Source: Carpediemonas membranifera (taxonomy: Eukaryota > Fornicata). Taken from it: DNA of 64,000 bases. Made by a program: the position numbers and the translations under genes. This document shows, one piece after another, positions 32,011 through 42,277 of the stretch; position 1 is the first letter of the stretch; each line of letters begins with the position of its first letter. A model generated the notes under the pieces. That model was given only the letters and a program-made list of their open reading frames with translations. It searched no databases and was not told the origin of the DNA. The DNA lies in the NCBI GenBank assembly GCA_019828565.1, contig JAHDYR010000038.1, positions 1,240,001 to 1,304,000 on the forward strand, read 5' to 3'.

Positions 32011-35000
32011 CTATTCCACCTTGAAGCTGTTGTAAACCTTTGCCAGTTCCCGTAGTCCTGCCGTGAGGCCTTCCCAAATGTCCTCCGAGCCCCATATTAT
32101 TAGTTGCTGTAATTCTAGGATGGGTCTTTCCTGGTACCATTCGCCCTGGGGGCCCTGCCTTACTTCCAAGTCCTTAGTTTTGTGCTTCGCTGCTGTCCAC
32201 AGCTTTGTCCAAGCTTCTCCCCTGTCTACTGCCGGGCATTCACAGATTATGTGCGCTGCCGATCCTAGCCTCTGGCCCTCTGCCCACTCCCCTGATCATT
32301 TCCTGCTTCCTTGCTGGTCCTGGCTTTTCCCTAATGATCCTGTAGAACAGGCTCACCTCCGACTCCTCCGAGCATAGGGGGCATAGTCTGCTAATTTCTC
32401 TCTTCAGGTCAGCGCCTTGGGCCAGCTCTGTGATGGCTCTCATAGGGCCCTCCCCTCTCTCTGCCGACGATGGGGATGGGCTGACATTGGCTGCAATGGA
32501 TACAATTCTCTTCCATTCCGCCCTGCTTTGCCCCTTCCCAGCCTTTCGGTCTACCGTAGGCTTACCTTGCAGACACTTGCTTAATTTCCTTGTCCCCATG
32601 ATTTCCATTAGTCCTAGTGCCGTACGGCTTTTGCACCGCTTCATCCACCCCTCCTGATCGTTTCCATGCCATAATCCAGTAGCGCTGGTTTAGGGGCTCC
32701 TTCTCTGGTGCCCTCCAGTAGATGCTGCACTCTCTCCCTAGCTTCCCACATAACCGTGCCCCGCCCCCATTCTCTGTTTCTGACTGGTATATCCTGGTCC
32801 CTGTAGTTGACTATCCTTTTGACTGCCAGCCATTCCATGTGTGCCTGGAGGTCCACCCATCCATTCATCAGCCTCATGGCTGCGCCCCCTCCCGGTCCTG
32901 TTCCTGCCATGATTCCCTGCCAGTCATTCCAGATCCTTCTACCTCCCGGTGCGTTCCCCCACACCTCGACTCCGAAGAGGATCCTGGGCCATATATATAT
33001 TTCCAGTAGTAGCCTGCTCGCTAGTGCTGGCATGTTTGCCCTGGTCCACCCTGCCCATCTCACCAGTCTCTTGTACCTTTCGCTCTGCTCCTGTTTCCGC
33101 CTTATGCAGGCCGACATAGGGTCCTTCCCACTTGCGATCCATAATCCCAGGTATCTCGCCTCCTTCTCTGGCAGTAGTGTTACCCCCTCGATCCTGACTA
33201 GGGCTGTTCTGTCCACGCTAATCATTACATTCTTCTGGGCGTTCACCCTCATTTCATGCTCTCTGATTATGTCCACCATTATGTTGGCGACCATCTGGCT
33301 ATGCTCCGGTTTGCTCCCTGTGACCGCAGTGTCATCCACAAACATGGTAAGTGCTGCCGGTAGTCGGTCGCTGAGGTGGCTCGTGGTCCTTGGCGGTTCT
33401 CTGATGTCGTACCGTTCTCCCTTGATTTTTCTTTCTGGCCAGGTGGGGCCAGTTAGCCATGAACAGCACAAACAGTGTCGGTGCCAGGACGCACCCTTGC
33501 TTAACTCCCCTGTTGGTTCTTTCCCATGCCTTTGCCCCCTTGACTGATATCCAGGTTTCCTTTATTGTGCCTTGAATTGCCCTGATCAAGTGCTCCTCCA
33601 CCCCCATACCCTGTAGCTTATCCATGAGAATGTCCCTTGGTACCGTGTCATATGCCTTCTCGATGTCCAGAAAGATTGACGTGGTCTCACCCCCTCCTGG
33701 TGCCGCTGCACAATGTACTGTATCTGCTGGATGACGTCCCTGTCTGACTGGAAACCAGCCTGTTCTCTTGGTATGAACCTTTTCGTTGCTGCTTCCAGAC
33801 GTATCTTGAGCAATCTACCATAGACCCTGTACAGCAGTGGTGTCAAGGATATTGGTCTATATGATTCCGGCTTGACCCTTGGCTTCCCTGTCTTGTGTAT
33901 GGCCGACACTGTGGCATACTTCCATGCTTTGGGTACGTCGCCCTCCCTGTAGACCCTGTTGATGAGCCTCGTCACTTCCCTAAGGCCTTTCTCATCCAGC
34001 TCTCTCAGCATGTCTCCAGATGTGAGGTCAGGCCCTGGTGCGGTGTCCCTCCTGATCCTTTTGATTGCGGCTTTGACCTCGCTTTCCTTGAACTCATTTC
34101 CGTCCCTGCCCCTCCATGTCTTCCAGGTGGGTTCCCTGCCTCTGCTGACTCTAGCATACTGTTGCAAGAGGATCTCGCTGATGGCCGCCTTGTCCGTGGT
34201 TACCACTCCGTCCTTGAGGAGGCTCTCCGGCATTCCCTTGTATTGGTTGTCACACCACCACCTTCTGATGGCAGCTTCCACTGAGGCCCTTGAGGCCCTA
34301 TACCCCCTTTTTGCACTTCTGCTGATGTCGGCCACCCATTTGGCCCTGCGCTCTCCCCAGTATTTCTCCAGCTCCTCTTTCATCCTTTCCTTCCTGGTCC
34401 TGTTGCCTATTTCTGTCCATGAGGTTCGCTGGAGTTCGCTCCACACTCCGTTCCCGAACACTTTGTCCCTTGCCTTTGCTCCCCTGTTGTTCACTGGGTC
34501 GCCCATGCATGCTCTTATAGTCTCTTCCCATTGGTCCGAGCTCTTGATCCTGTTCAGCTTTGAGACTGTGACTGGCCCCTCCTTCTTTTCATGGGCCAGG
34601 TGTGCACCTCGGGTATGGCCAGAGCCACGTCTCGCTCACTTCTGCCATAGTACCGTTGTTCCTTCCATGCTAGTGTGATTCCATTGTGTGCTGAGCCCCA
34701 TACCCCGACCTTCTGAGACTCTACCACCTCAATCTCCGCCCCCTGGATTCCTGGTGTTGTCACTGCAAAGTCCGGGGTTGATGTTCCTGATGTGAGCGTC
34801 CCAGACTTGGGTATGATGGCTTTGAGCCTGTGCTTCTCCATCATATCCTTCCACCGGGTGGATCTTTCCATCTGGCCTGGGTCGATGTTCCAGTCTCCCA
34901 TAATTATGGCCTCCATGCTCCCTTTCATGTCCATGATCTTCTGTATAGTGTCCCTGAATCCATCCTTCTCCTGCTTGCTGTGGCCGGATGGGGGGCCATA

Positions 35001-35453
35001 CACGTTGATGACTAGTATGTCCCTGCCGGTTCTCATTATGCTGGCTTGCACTCTTCCCGATAGGCTGTCCGATATGCCGATGTCCCACTTTGCAGTTGCG
35101 TGTGGGCTCACTATCGTGCCGATGCCTTCCCTTGTTCCCTTCCATCTTGGCGCAGGTTCGTCATTGCCTGCTATGCCTAGTTGTCGGTTGATGCGGTGCT
35201 GACTTTTGACATCCGCCTTTCGTTTTTCGTTGGCTAAGACCAGGTCCTCTTCCGTCTCCCTCCCTGCTAGTGCGTAGTCAAGGTCCATGAAGCAATGAAC
35301 CCTCGTATTCGCCGTTCTCCATGTCTCTTGTATGAGTACTGCCTCTATGTCCTTCAACCTTAGCTGAATCGCCGTTGCCATAGACGCCGTGAAGTCCTTT
35401 CCTCTTCCTATGTGTCCCTCTGTGTTCAGACTAAGTATCTTGTAGGTTACCAT
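32011..35453 (-). pseudogene. LINE-C ORF2: APE endonuclease, RT, zinc-binding C-terminus (frameshifts)
   Basis: About 1,147 codons. APE domain (35,453 to ~34,560): LSLNTEGH, VLIQETW, INVYGPP, MGDWNID and GSAHNGITL. RT: RWWCDNQYKGMPES, DTAPGPDLTSGDML, YRPISLTPLLYRVYGRLL, the AYDTVP motif (disrupted), RGVKQGCVLAPTLF and the catalytic MFVDDTAVTG. The C-terminus has CPLC and HIICEC. Frame changes occur near 34,575, 33,690, 33,440, 32,640 and 32,290, mostly in short homopolymers; the left copy reads without a shift at the last of these. The S-D-H motif of the nuclease reads S-A-H, as in LINE-D. All domains are recognisable, so the lesions are young or partly consensus errors. Confidence 0.8.
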
Positions 35454-35783
35454 TGCCTTTGTCCTGTTTCCTTATCCTGCGAATTCCCAGAATTTGGGAG
35501 CCCCAGCTTCCCGCTCCTCTCCTGCTATCCTTGTCCTGACAAGGGGCCTAGATGCCGGTCTCGGTGACCCTTGTCAGGCCAACCTTGTTACCACCTGGTG
35601 ACCTTCCATTCTTCGGGCAGGGTACTTAGGAGGGGACGATATGACGTGACCCCCCTTTGGCTGCCGCTACAGCCTACCGGCAGTGCATTTCAGCTAATGC
35701 CGGGCCCTGGGTGGGAGCCAGGGCTTGTGAATTATAAAGAAAATGTTGCTTGTTCCTTGAAAGAATACTGCTTTACCATGTCC

Positions 35784-38700
35784 TTACTCCTCCTCCGTGG
35801 ACTCCCCACTGCCGCTGCAGCTGTCCTCGGCCTGACTCGCTTGCTGTCCTTGTAGACTCTGCATTACCATGATGAACTGGGTCATCAGGTCCATGGGTGA
35901 GATCTGCTTGGCCTTCTTATCCTTCTTGTGCTTGTGCCGGGGGATCGTGGGCTTCTCCTTGCTGGGCTTAGTCGCGGCGCCGGAGAGCACCAACCTTCCG
36001 TGGCCTTGCTCTTGCATGAGTCGGGCAGCCTTGAGCGCTGAGATCTCTTGTTGCGCCTCTGCCAACTGCTTTCGGAGCCGCAGCTTCTCCGAGTCCATGC
36101 CGGTTGCCTGTCTGCTTCCAGACTCCCAGTCCATGTCCTCTTCGTGCCTGCTTCTCTTTCCGCTGTCCGAGTCCATGATCCTACTCGTGCTGCCCTCCTT
36201 GCGCTTGAGCGTCGTGGAGGAAGAGTGATCCTTGCTGTTGTCCATGCCTCCCTCTGAGCCTCTACCGGCCCAGGTGTTCCCGCTGAACGAGCCTCTCATC
36301 TGTGTTCCCGTGTTGTCCTGTCTCTCCCTGTCGTCTCCTCCGTGGTTACGATCCGAGGTCCTGTTCATGTTACCAGCTCTGTCGCCGGTTCTGTCGTCAG
36401 CTCTGACACCAGCTCTACCGCCGGCTCCGTGTCCTACCCTTCTGTCCTCTTCCCTGTCTCCATGCTGGTCGTGATGTCCTTGATCCGCGTCCTGGCCGAA
36501 GTGCCTGCCCACCATCCTGGTGCTAATCCGCCTCGCCTTTTTCCTCCAGGCCGTTGTCGAAGAACCTACTTTGGTATGGCTGTTCGGACTTTCCGTCGAT
36601 GGTGGGGACATACGTGATGCCTGGGACATTGACTGTGTTGGCTCTGGGCTCGTCCGGGATAGCTGCCGAGACTAGTCTGGCCCCTTCCTTGCGCATACGG
36701 CTTAGGATGGTCCCAGCCTCGCTGACCCTGACCATGCCCCAGTCTCTCGGGATGAAGCTCGCCCCTAGGGTGATCCTACCCCTGTTCCTGGGGGCCTTGA
36801 CGTTGACTATGACCTTCTCATAGTCCCTGAGGCTCTCTGCTAGGTCGTCGCAGCCCCAGACTCCTTGATGAGCCGTAGCCTCCTTCGAGGGCCACCACTC
36901 GTATAGCATGGCCATGGTTATGATGTCCTCCTCCCTTGCTGCCCCTAGGCCCTTCCTGACGCGTACCATGCGGAGCTGGTTAGCCGTGGCTCTTTCCATG
37001 ATGGTCCATAGCGGGCTTCTCTCCAGTACACCTTCGTTGTCCATGATTGTGAGGGGGGGCCAGTAAGATGCCCTTCATGCCCAACAGAACCTCCCCGAAC
37101 CCGAAGCCGATGCCGAAGCGGTGTCCGTTGTCCGGGACTACGAGGATCCTGTCGCCGACTTCCCTGCTGACGTCCCTTGCGTCCCCGATCGGGTACGTGC
37201 CGAAGATCTCAAAGGTGTCCCTCCTTGTCGCGAATTCCGGGCCTCCCATGATATCCATGCCCGGCTCCGCCTTCCCGACTGCTTCCATGGTCTTGTCGAG
37301 TGCCTTACCCATGTAGTGGTAGACGTCTGGGGTGCTCATCCTCTCCTTGCATAGGGCCCTGATCCTGGCTGTGAAGACTACTGTATCCGCCAACCCACAG
37401 TGGTAGCAACCCGCGGTGTGTCTGTGGTACGGACAGACTCCCTTGGGCTCGCTCCTGTTCTGCCATCCATTTGACCATGTTGTTACTGCTTCCAGGTAGT
37501 TGGCCTTGTCGAGGTTGTCCCTGAGGTTTTGGCCAGCCTCCTCCTTGCCGTTGTTCTCCAGGATCTCTGGTAGCTTCTTCTCGTCCACCAGCCTAGCTTG
37601 GAAGAATTCCCTGGTTCCTTGCTCCAGTCCATTTGTGGGGTTCGTGAGGAGGAAGCTTTCCATCTCCACCCCCTTTGCATACATGATTATCTTCCAACCC
37701 TCCGACCTTTCGATCCTTGCCAGCTGAGCCGCCAGGCGGTTGGCCCAGTCCCTGAAAGTATGTATGTGCTTCTCATACTCGATCGGCGGCCGCCCCGTCC
37801 CGACCTCCACGAAGGTGGCCGGCGGCAGCCCCGTCACTGCCCATGCCGTGTACCTCGCTTGGTCCATGCTTGCTGCCGGTATGTCCTGGTAGTACAGGCC
37901 ATGCCCATGTCCAAGAATGTCCCCAGTGCTGAGGTCAAAGAGTACGATCCCGCCCTCAACCGGGATGGCAGGGATCCCTGCCTTCTTGACGCCAGGGTCT
38001 GCGCACTCGAAGTCGATGGCTCCGATCACCAGTCGTTTCTCCTTGTCCTTTCTAGGCATCCTCGGCGGCTGACTGCTGTCCTTGTTTGAGTCGACCTCCT
38101 CGTCCTGGTCGATCTTGCCTTGGTTGGCCCCCGACCATGTCCTTGTTCACTTCCAGGAGGCTGTCGTCGAGGCTTCTCCTGCCGGGCATGGTGGCCTGCT
38201 GGCGTCGTTCCTCCTTGTCCTTGACATGTTGCTCCTCGTCTCCGTCGATGACCGTGCTAGCGGACGACCTGTCCAGATCGGCATGTTCGTCCCAATTGCT
38301 GCGGACCGAGGTGGCCTTGAGCACTTCCAGCCTCACCTTCCGGAACGGCGGCTCGTTGCTAAGGGGGGTCTCCTCCCCTTCGCCCAGGATATTGGTTCTG
38401 CCCTTCAGGTAGATCCCTGACTTGTTCCATGCTGCCTGCCATATGGCCGGGGCCTCCGGTGCCTGAAGCCTGAGGATGTCCCTAGCCTCCTCCATGAAGC
38501 GGCTGATGGACCATGCTGACGTGTCGCTTAGCTCTAGGATGACCCTGTACTTGCCGTCCTCTTGCTCGTAGGCCACTCTGGTGACCGGGCCTTGGTTTGC
38601 CGGATCCCATACCTTGTCGTAAGGCACGCCTTCTACGGCCTCGTCTCCATGAGCCCCTGATACCAGTATGAACGACCCTTCGGCCTTCTTGACGCTGTCC

Positions 38701-39290
38701 CTGTCTACATCCCATTCGATGGGCCCATCTTCCTTCGGCTTGAGGATCGCCGTCTCGATGTCCTTCTCAGATGGCCATCTTGCCATGCCAGTGAAGCCCG
38801 CTTTCAGCGTCTTGGGCTCCAGTGCCTGTGCCATGTCCTTTGCTTCCTCGTCTCTGGGGTTGAGCGCCTCTGTGAGCATGTAGAAAAGGTCGCGGAGGCC
38901 GTGGATGCCGCATGGGTTCCTGAGGATGATGTCCTTGTTGTCAGTGACGCCGGTTGCGAAGAGGATGCGTCTGGCGTTCATGATTACTTCCTTGCGTCCT
39001 TTGGAGTTCGCATTGAGCGACTTTCCTGTAAACTTGCCTGTTCTACGAAGAAGTAGGGTCCTTGAATCGTTCCTTTCAGCGAGGAAGCTGTCCAGTAGTT
39101 CCCTGATGTCCTCCCACTGCTTCTGCGTGGAATCCCTGATCCTTGTCGGTATTTCTACCTGCATTGTTGAGTGCAAAATTTCTCCCCTTTTCCTAGTCCA
39201 TAAACTGGGTCGGAATTTTTGGGTCCGAAAGTCGGGCCACATGTACATATCCGGGTGAGGTCTCCGTCCAGGCCTTCCAGTTTCTCCCAT
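35784..39290 (-). pseudogene. LINE-C ORF1 with MAEL-like DnaQ-type domain (right copy, frameshifts)
   Basis: Second copy of the protein described at 23,850-27,353. Here the MAEL-like region (about 38,045-37,390) is in one uninterrupted frame: D-x-E in IDFECAD, E in PVEGG, H in GHGHG, H in KHIHTF, AKGVEMES, C and H in CPYHRHT, and C in CYHCGLAD. Shifts relative to the left copy lie near 38,135 (extra G), 37,055 (seven versus six C's), 37,005 (extra A) and 36,540 (extra A). Comparing the two copies shows each is open where the other is shifted, so an ancestral single ORF of about 1,165 codons is likely. The 1-420 region is unknown; the C-terminal part is RG/D-rich with a coiled coil and basic patch suited to RNA binding. 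Confidence 0.55.
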
Positions 39291-39758
39291 TGTCCATGCT
39301 CCGTACTATATAGGCCATTCTTTCAAAAAGGCGCGGTCCTAAAAATGCGTCGCCCTTTTCTGAGTAGCGGGGCCTTTCTGTGTAGTTGTTGTTGCTTTGT
39401 TCGTAGTCTCCTTTTAGCCTCTATCGACGGCCCCTGTTTCCCTTTTGTGCTGCCCTTCCTTCCTTGTGGTCTTGACAAAACCATGTAGCCGCCGGTGCTA
39501 GCACTGGCCCTCGACGGTTGTTTTCCTTTTCCTTGTAAACATACGTTCCATGAAGACACTTTGATTCCTTGGTATGGGCGTGGAGCTCCCACTCGCGCCC
39601 AGCGGTATGCCCTGATAGCAACCCTTGAATGTTCAGACAGGAGGCCAAGGCCGCTCCTTCTGAGCTCCATGGGGCACTGCCCTATCCATATAGGCCAGGC
39701 CTGTTGGTCCTTGTCCATCCATGATCGAAGTGTTTCCACTTTGCTGAAATCATTGGTG

Positions 39759-40758
39759 GACTTATGCCAGCACCCATAAGCTGATCTACACCAGAGCAGC
39801 ACAGCTATCTTTCGCCACCATCACAGAAGGGAATTCAGTAGCTGTCGTCAGGTACACCCGGGGACTTGGTCTTACATCACCCACCTACATACACTACCCT
39901 GAACGCCAGACATACCTAGACACACTCCCCCCACCACAGACAAAGAGAGTGACCATGCTTCGACTCTCCTGCCTCCCTCTCCCCACGCGCAATGCCATCT
40001 CCAGAGCGTGGGGTCCAGTCACTGTCCTCATTGACAGGCTGCCCCAACCTCTCCCCGACACGATAATGGCTGCACTACAAGCTTGCCCTATATGTCATGC
40101 CTCAGACATCCAAAAAATGGTGATACAACTCCTGTCGTGTACCGAGCTTACCATCAGTACTGCATGTGCCATTCTTGGACAGACTCACTGGAGAATAGCG
40201 AGCCAGTCGCACCTGGCTGCCTGCCCCAATCTCCAGCTCGACCTCGACCTCCTCTTCAAGGACCCTGTCCGCTTTGCGCAGCAATATGATGCCCAACTTG
40301 TGGAATGGATTACTGCATGTCTGGAAGCATAAGGTTTGTCCTCCTTTCGGTTACATAGATGTGCCACCGCCTCCCAGGCCCTGCTCCTCCCTCAAAGATC
40401 ACGAACAGGGCTCGCTGTGGTCCTAAGACGACCCGCGACGCAGTGCCCCGAACCCATGCTTACACCAGTACACTACACTGGCATGACACCACGATACGCC
40501 TGTCTAGGCACTGCGAGCTGTTCGCGGCGTTTCTTTTTTTCCCTTCGGGGTTTTTCTGCCCTCTGCGCGTGGGATGTCATCAGATAGTGGCTGTGTAGAG
40601 CCATTCAGAGGCCTCTGTGCAATTGTCCTGAGAACCGAGAACCTCCCCAGGGGCCTGATCATCCCCAGTTCAGTCTCGGATAGTGGCCGGAGTATGTGGA
40701 ACGCCACGCTGTGACTACCTGGCACCGAAAAAATCTAATAAACTCAAACTCAAACTCA
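39759..40758 (+). mobile_element. LINE-B segment 3 of 3 (C-terminus, 3' UTR, tail)
   Basis: Resumes the LINE-B ORF2 after the right LINE-C insertion and ends in the tail TAATAAACTCAAACTCAAACTCA (40,736-40,758), a hexanucleotide-type tail unlike the CTTT tails of LINE-C, -D and -E. The 3' UTR is 40,333-40,735. Beyond the tail the sequence is a LINE-A relative, so LINE-B inserted next to or into that older element. Confidence 0.8.
39778..40332 (+). pseudogene. LINE-B ORF2 C-terminal part
   Basis: About 185 codons continuing the RT-linked C-terminus (KLIYTRAAQLSFATI...), with CPICHASD and QSHLAAC forming a C2HC-type zinc-binding motif as in other LINE ORF2 C-termini, and ending ...VEWITACLEA. 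In register with 31,104 once LINE-C and its duplication are removed. Confidence 0.75.
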
Positions 40759-41910
40759 GGGACGCTTGGTATAGTCGTGTTCCTGTAACAGGCAAACCAG
40801 CTCCTTCTGCGGCTTGTCAGCGGCGATCTTTGCGAGCGCACCGGGCTCTGCGGCCAGTCCTTGACCTCCTTACCCACTGCGAGTGCCAGCTCAACGCTTG
40901 CGGTCGAGCGCTCGACCTTGAGAGCTTGCAGCTGTCTTGCAGCCCCAAGATAGGCCGCAATCCACGTCAGGGTAGGCATCACCATACCCAGTCCACCAGC
41001 ATGCACGGGGAGGCCGAGTCAAACGGCCATGAGGGATCTAGCGTCTTGGCTGACCTCAGTTTCGAGAATTTCAGCGATCGCCGGGACGATCTCCTGGTTC
41101 TCGAAGGCAGCGGCCCCACCGAGGAGGTTAGACCTCCCAGAGGGAGAGCGAGACATTGGTTGCACATTGCGGTAGAAATGGATGGGCTTCGTCAGAGCAG
41201 CAATCCTGACGATAGTCAGGGCGACAGCTGTGGCCTTCGAGCCAATCTCCGCTCGCAGGGTCTTTGCAGCAGAGAGGACGGTCTTCACCTTGGCGAGGAC
41301 ACTGTCTAGCTCTGAGCTGAGGAAGGCCCGTGACGACGAGATAGGCACACCTACGAGCTTGAACGACCTCACCCGTGGATACCCGCCAGATGAGTTACCG
41401 TCGTCATTTCTCTTTCAATGCGCCACAAGGCACTTGCTGGCGTTGAGGCAAAGCCCCACACTGGCGAAGATCGTGCCCGCTCGGTCAATGAACATGTTGA
41501 TTAGCTCTCCGACCCCAGGCTCCTGGAGATGAGGTGGTCTATCTCAACCAGCCTCGAGAAGATAGTGGGCACAAGTGCCTTGGCGGCCAGGCGGCGGAGA
41601 GTCTCGCCGATAGCAATCGGCCGGACCCTGGATCCGTCGCCCTTGGGGATTGGGACGAGAATTGCATGCGACAAGAGGGCCGTATACGGCTCCCCGTCCG
41701 CAATGTCTTGCAGAACAGACAGGAGCGCCTCGACGAGGTCGTGACGCGCGACCGAAGCCATCACCTTCAGATGAAGGAAGGACAGACCTGATGGCCCAGG
41801 GGCAGCCTCGGCCGACGGACCACTGAGAGCCTTCTTGATACTCTTTCGAGATATCTCAATGGCAGACAGGGGATCAGGCGGGACCTCGACAAGGTCAATC
41901 CGACACACGC
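40759..41910 (-). pseudogene. A' reverse transcriptase, catalytic core deleted
   Basis: The N-terminal RT block is present (PPDPLSAIEISRKSIKKAL, GPSGLSFLHLK, LVPIPKGDGSRVRPIAIGETLRR). At about 41,520 the sequence jumps directly to the region after the catalytic YxDD box (ELINMFIDRAGTIFASVGL...), so motif A and the active site are gone. Further pieces (RSFKLVGVPIS, GSKATAVALTIVRIAALTKPIHFYRNV, MHAGGLGMVMP) match LINE-A in order but in several frames with stops. The RLE is absent. Dead copy. Confidence 0.8.
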
Positions 41911-41920
41911 ACAAGGCCAC
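40759..41920 (-). mobile_element. LINE-A-related element (A'), old and internally deleted
   Basis: Minus-strand RLE-type LINE remnant clearly related to LINE-A but diverged (roughly 60-70% identical by eye). It lacks the 3' third (RLE) beyond 40,759, where LINE-B begins, and lacks its 5' part beyond about 41,920. Confidence 0.75.
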
Positions 41921-42102
41921 TGGAGGCGAGGTTCAGGTCCTCTAGCTGTCCGTCCACCTCAGTGGGTGACACACCTATATACCTTACGACACACAGCTTC
42001 TCACAGGCTTCTACCTTGGTCGCCTCAGTCTCTGCTTCGTTCTGGTTCTTCAGCCATGACGAGCTTCCCAATGATTGATCTTCCAGTATCTCAAAACGCA
42101 TG
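41921..42102 (-). pseudogene. possible host gene 5' fragment interrupted by A'
   Basis: An open frame starting at the Met at about 42,102 (MRFEILEDQSLGSSSW...) runs through an acidic Glu-rich segment and YIGVSPTEVDGQLEDLN into the LINE remnant. It is not element-like and has host-like composition, so it could be the beginning of a gene disrupted by the insertion. I do not recognise it; it may equally be chance. Confidence 0.25.
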
Positions 42103-42277
42103 TAAATCACGTAAATGACAGCTATGAGAGCCATACGATGCATCTCTCGTCATTAGGTCCGCTCATGCGTTTCTCCGACCAAGACCGACCGCTCACATGC
42201 GACCTTAAAGCTGGGACACCGTTTGACGAAAACAAAAACACCACTAAAACACCCAATCGTGCACTTAAACAGCATAT
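42103..42277. other. intergenic boundary between transposon block and gene-rich region
   Basis: No gene seen. The sequence is AT-richer than the neighbours near 42,220-42,280, consistent with the 3' flank of the katanin-like gene. Confidence 0.4.

Larger units (their letters stand above)
31105..39758 (-). mobile_element. LINE-C right copy, apparently full length
   Basis: An 8.65-kb minus-strand LINE: 5' UTR (39,291-39,758), ORF1 (35,784-39,290), inter-ORF (35,454-35,783), ORF2 (32,011-35,453), 3' UTR and a short GAA-rich tail at 31,105-31,116. Flanked by the duplication TATGCCAGCACCCAT (31,090-31,104; 39,763-39,777). It is inverted relative to the left copy, creating long inverted repeats. 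Confidence 0.85.

Noticed and set aside
23377..39758. Inverted repeat as an assembly palindrome
   Set aside because: The copies differ by a 2.95-kb deletion and scattered changes, and each has its own distinct target-site duplication, so two real insertions explain it better; kept as a caution only.
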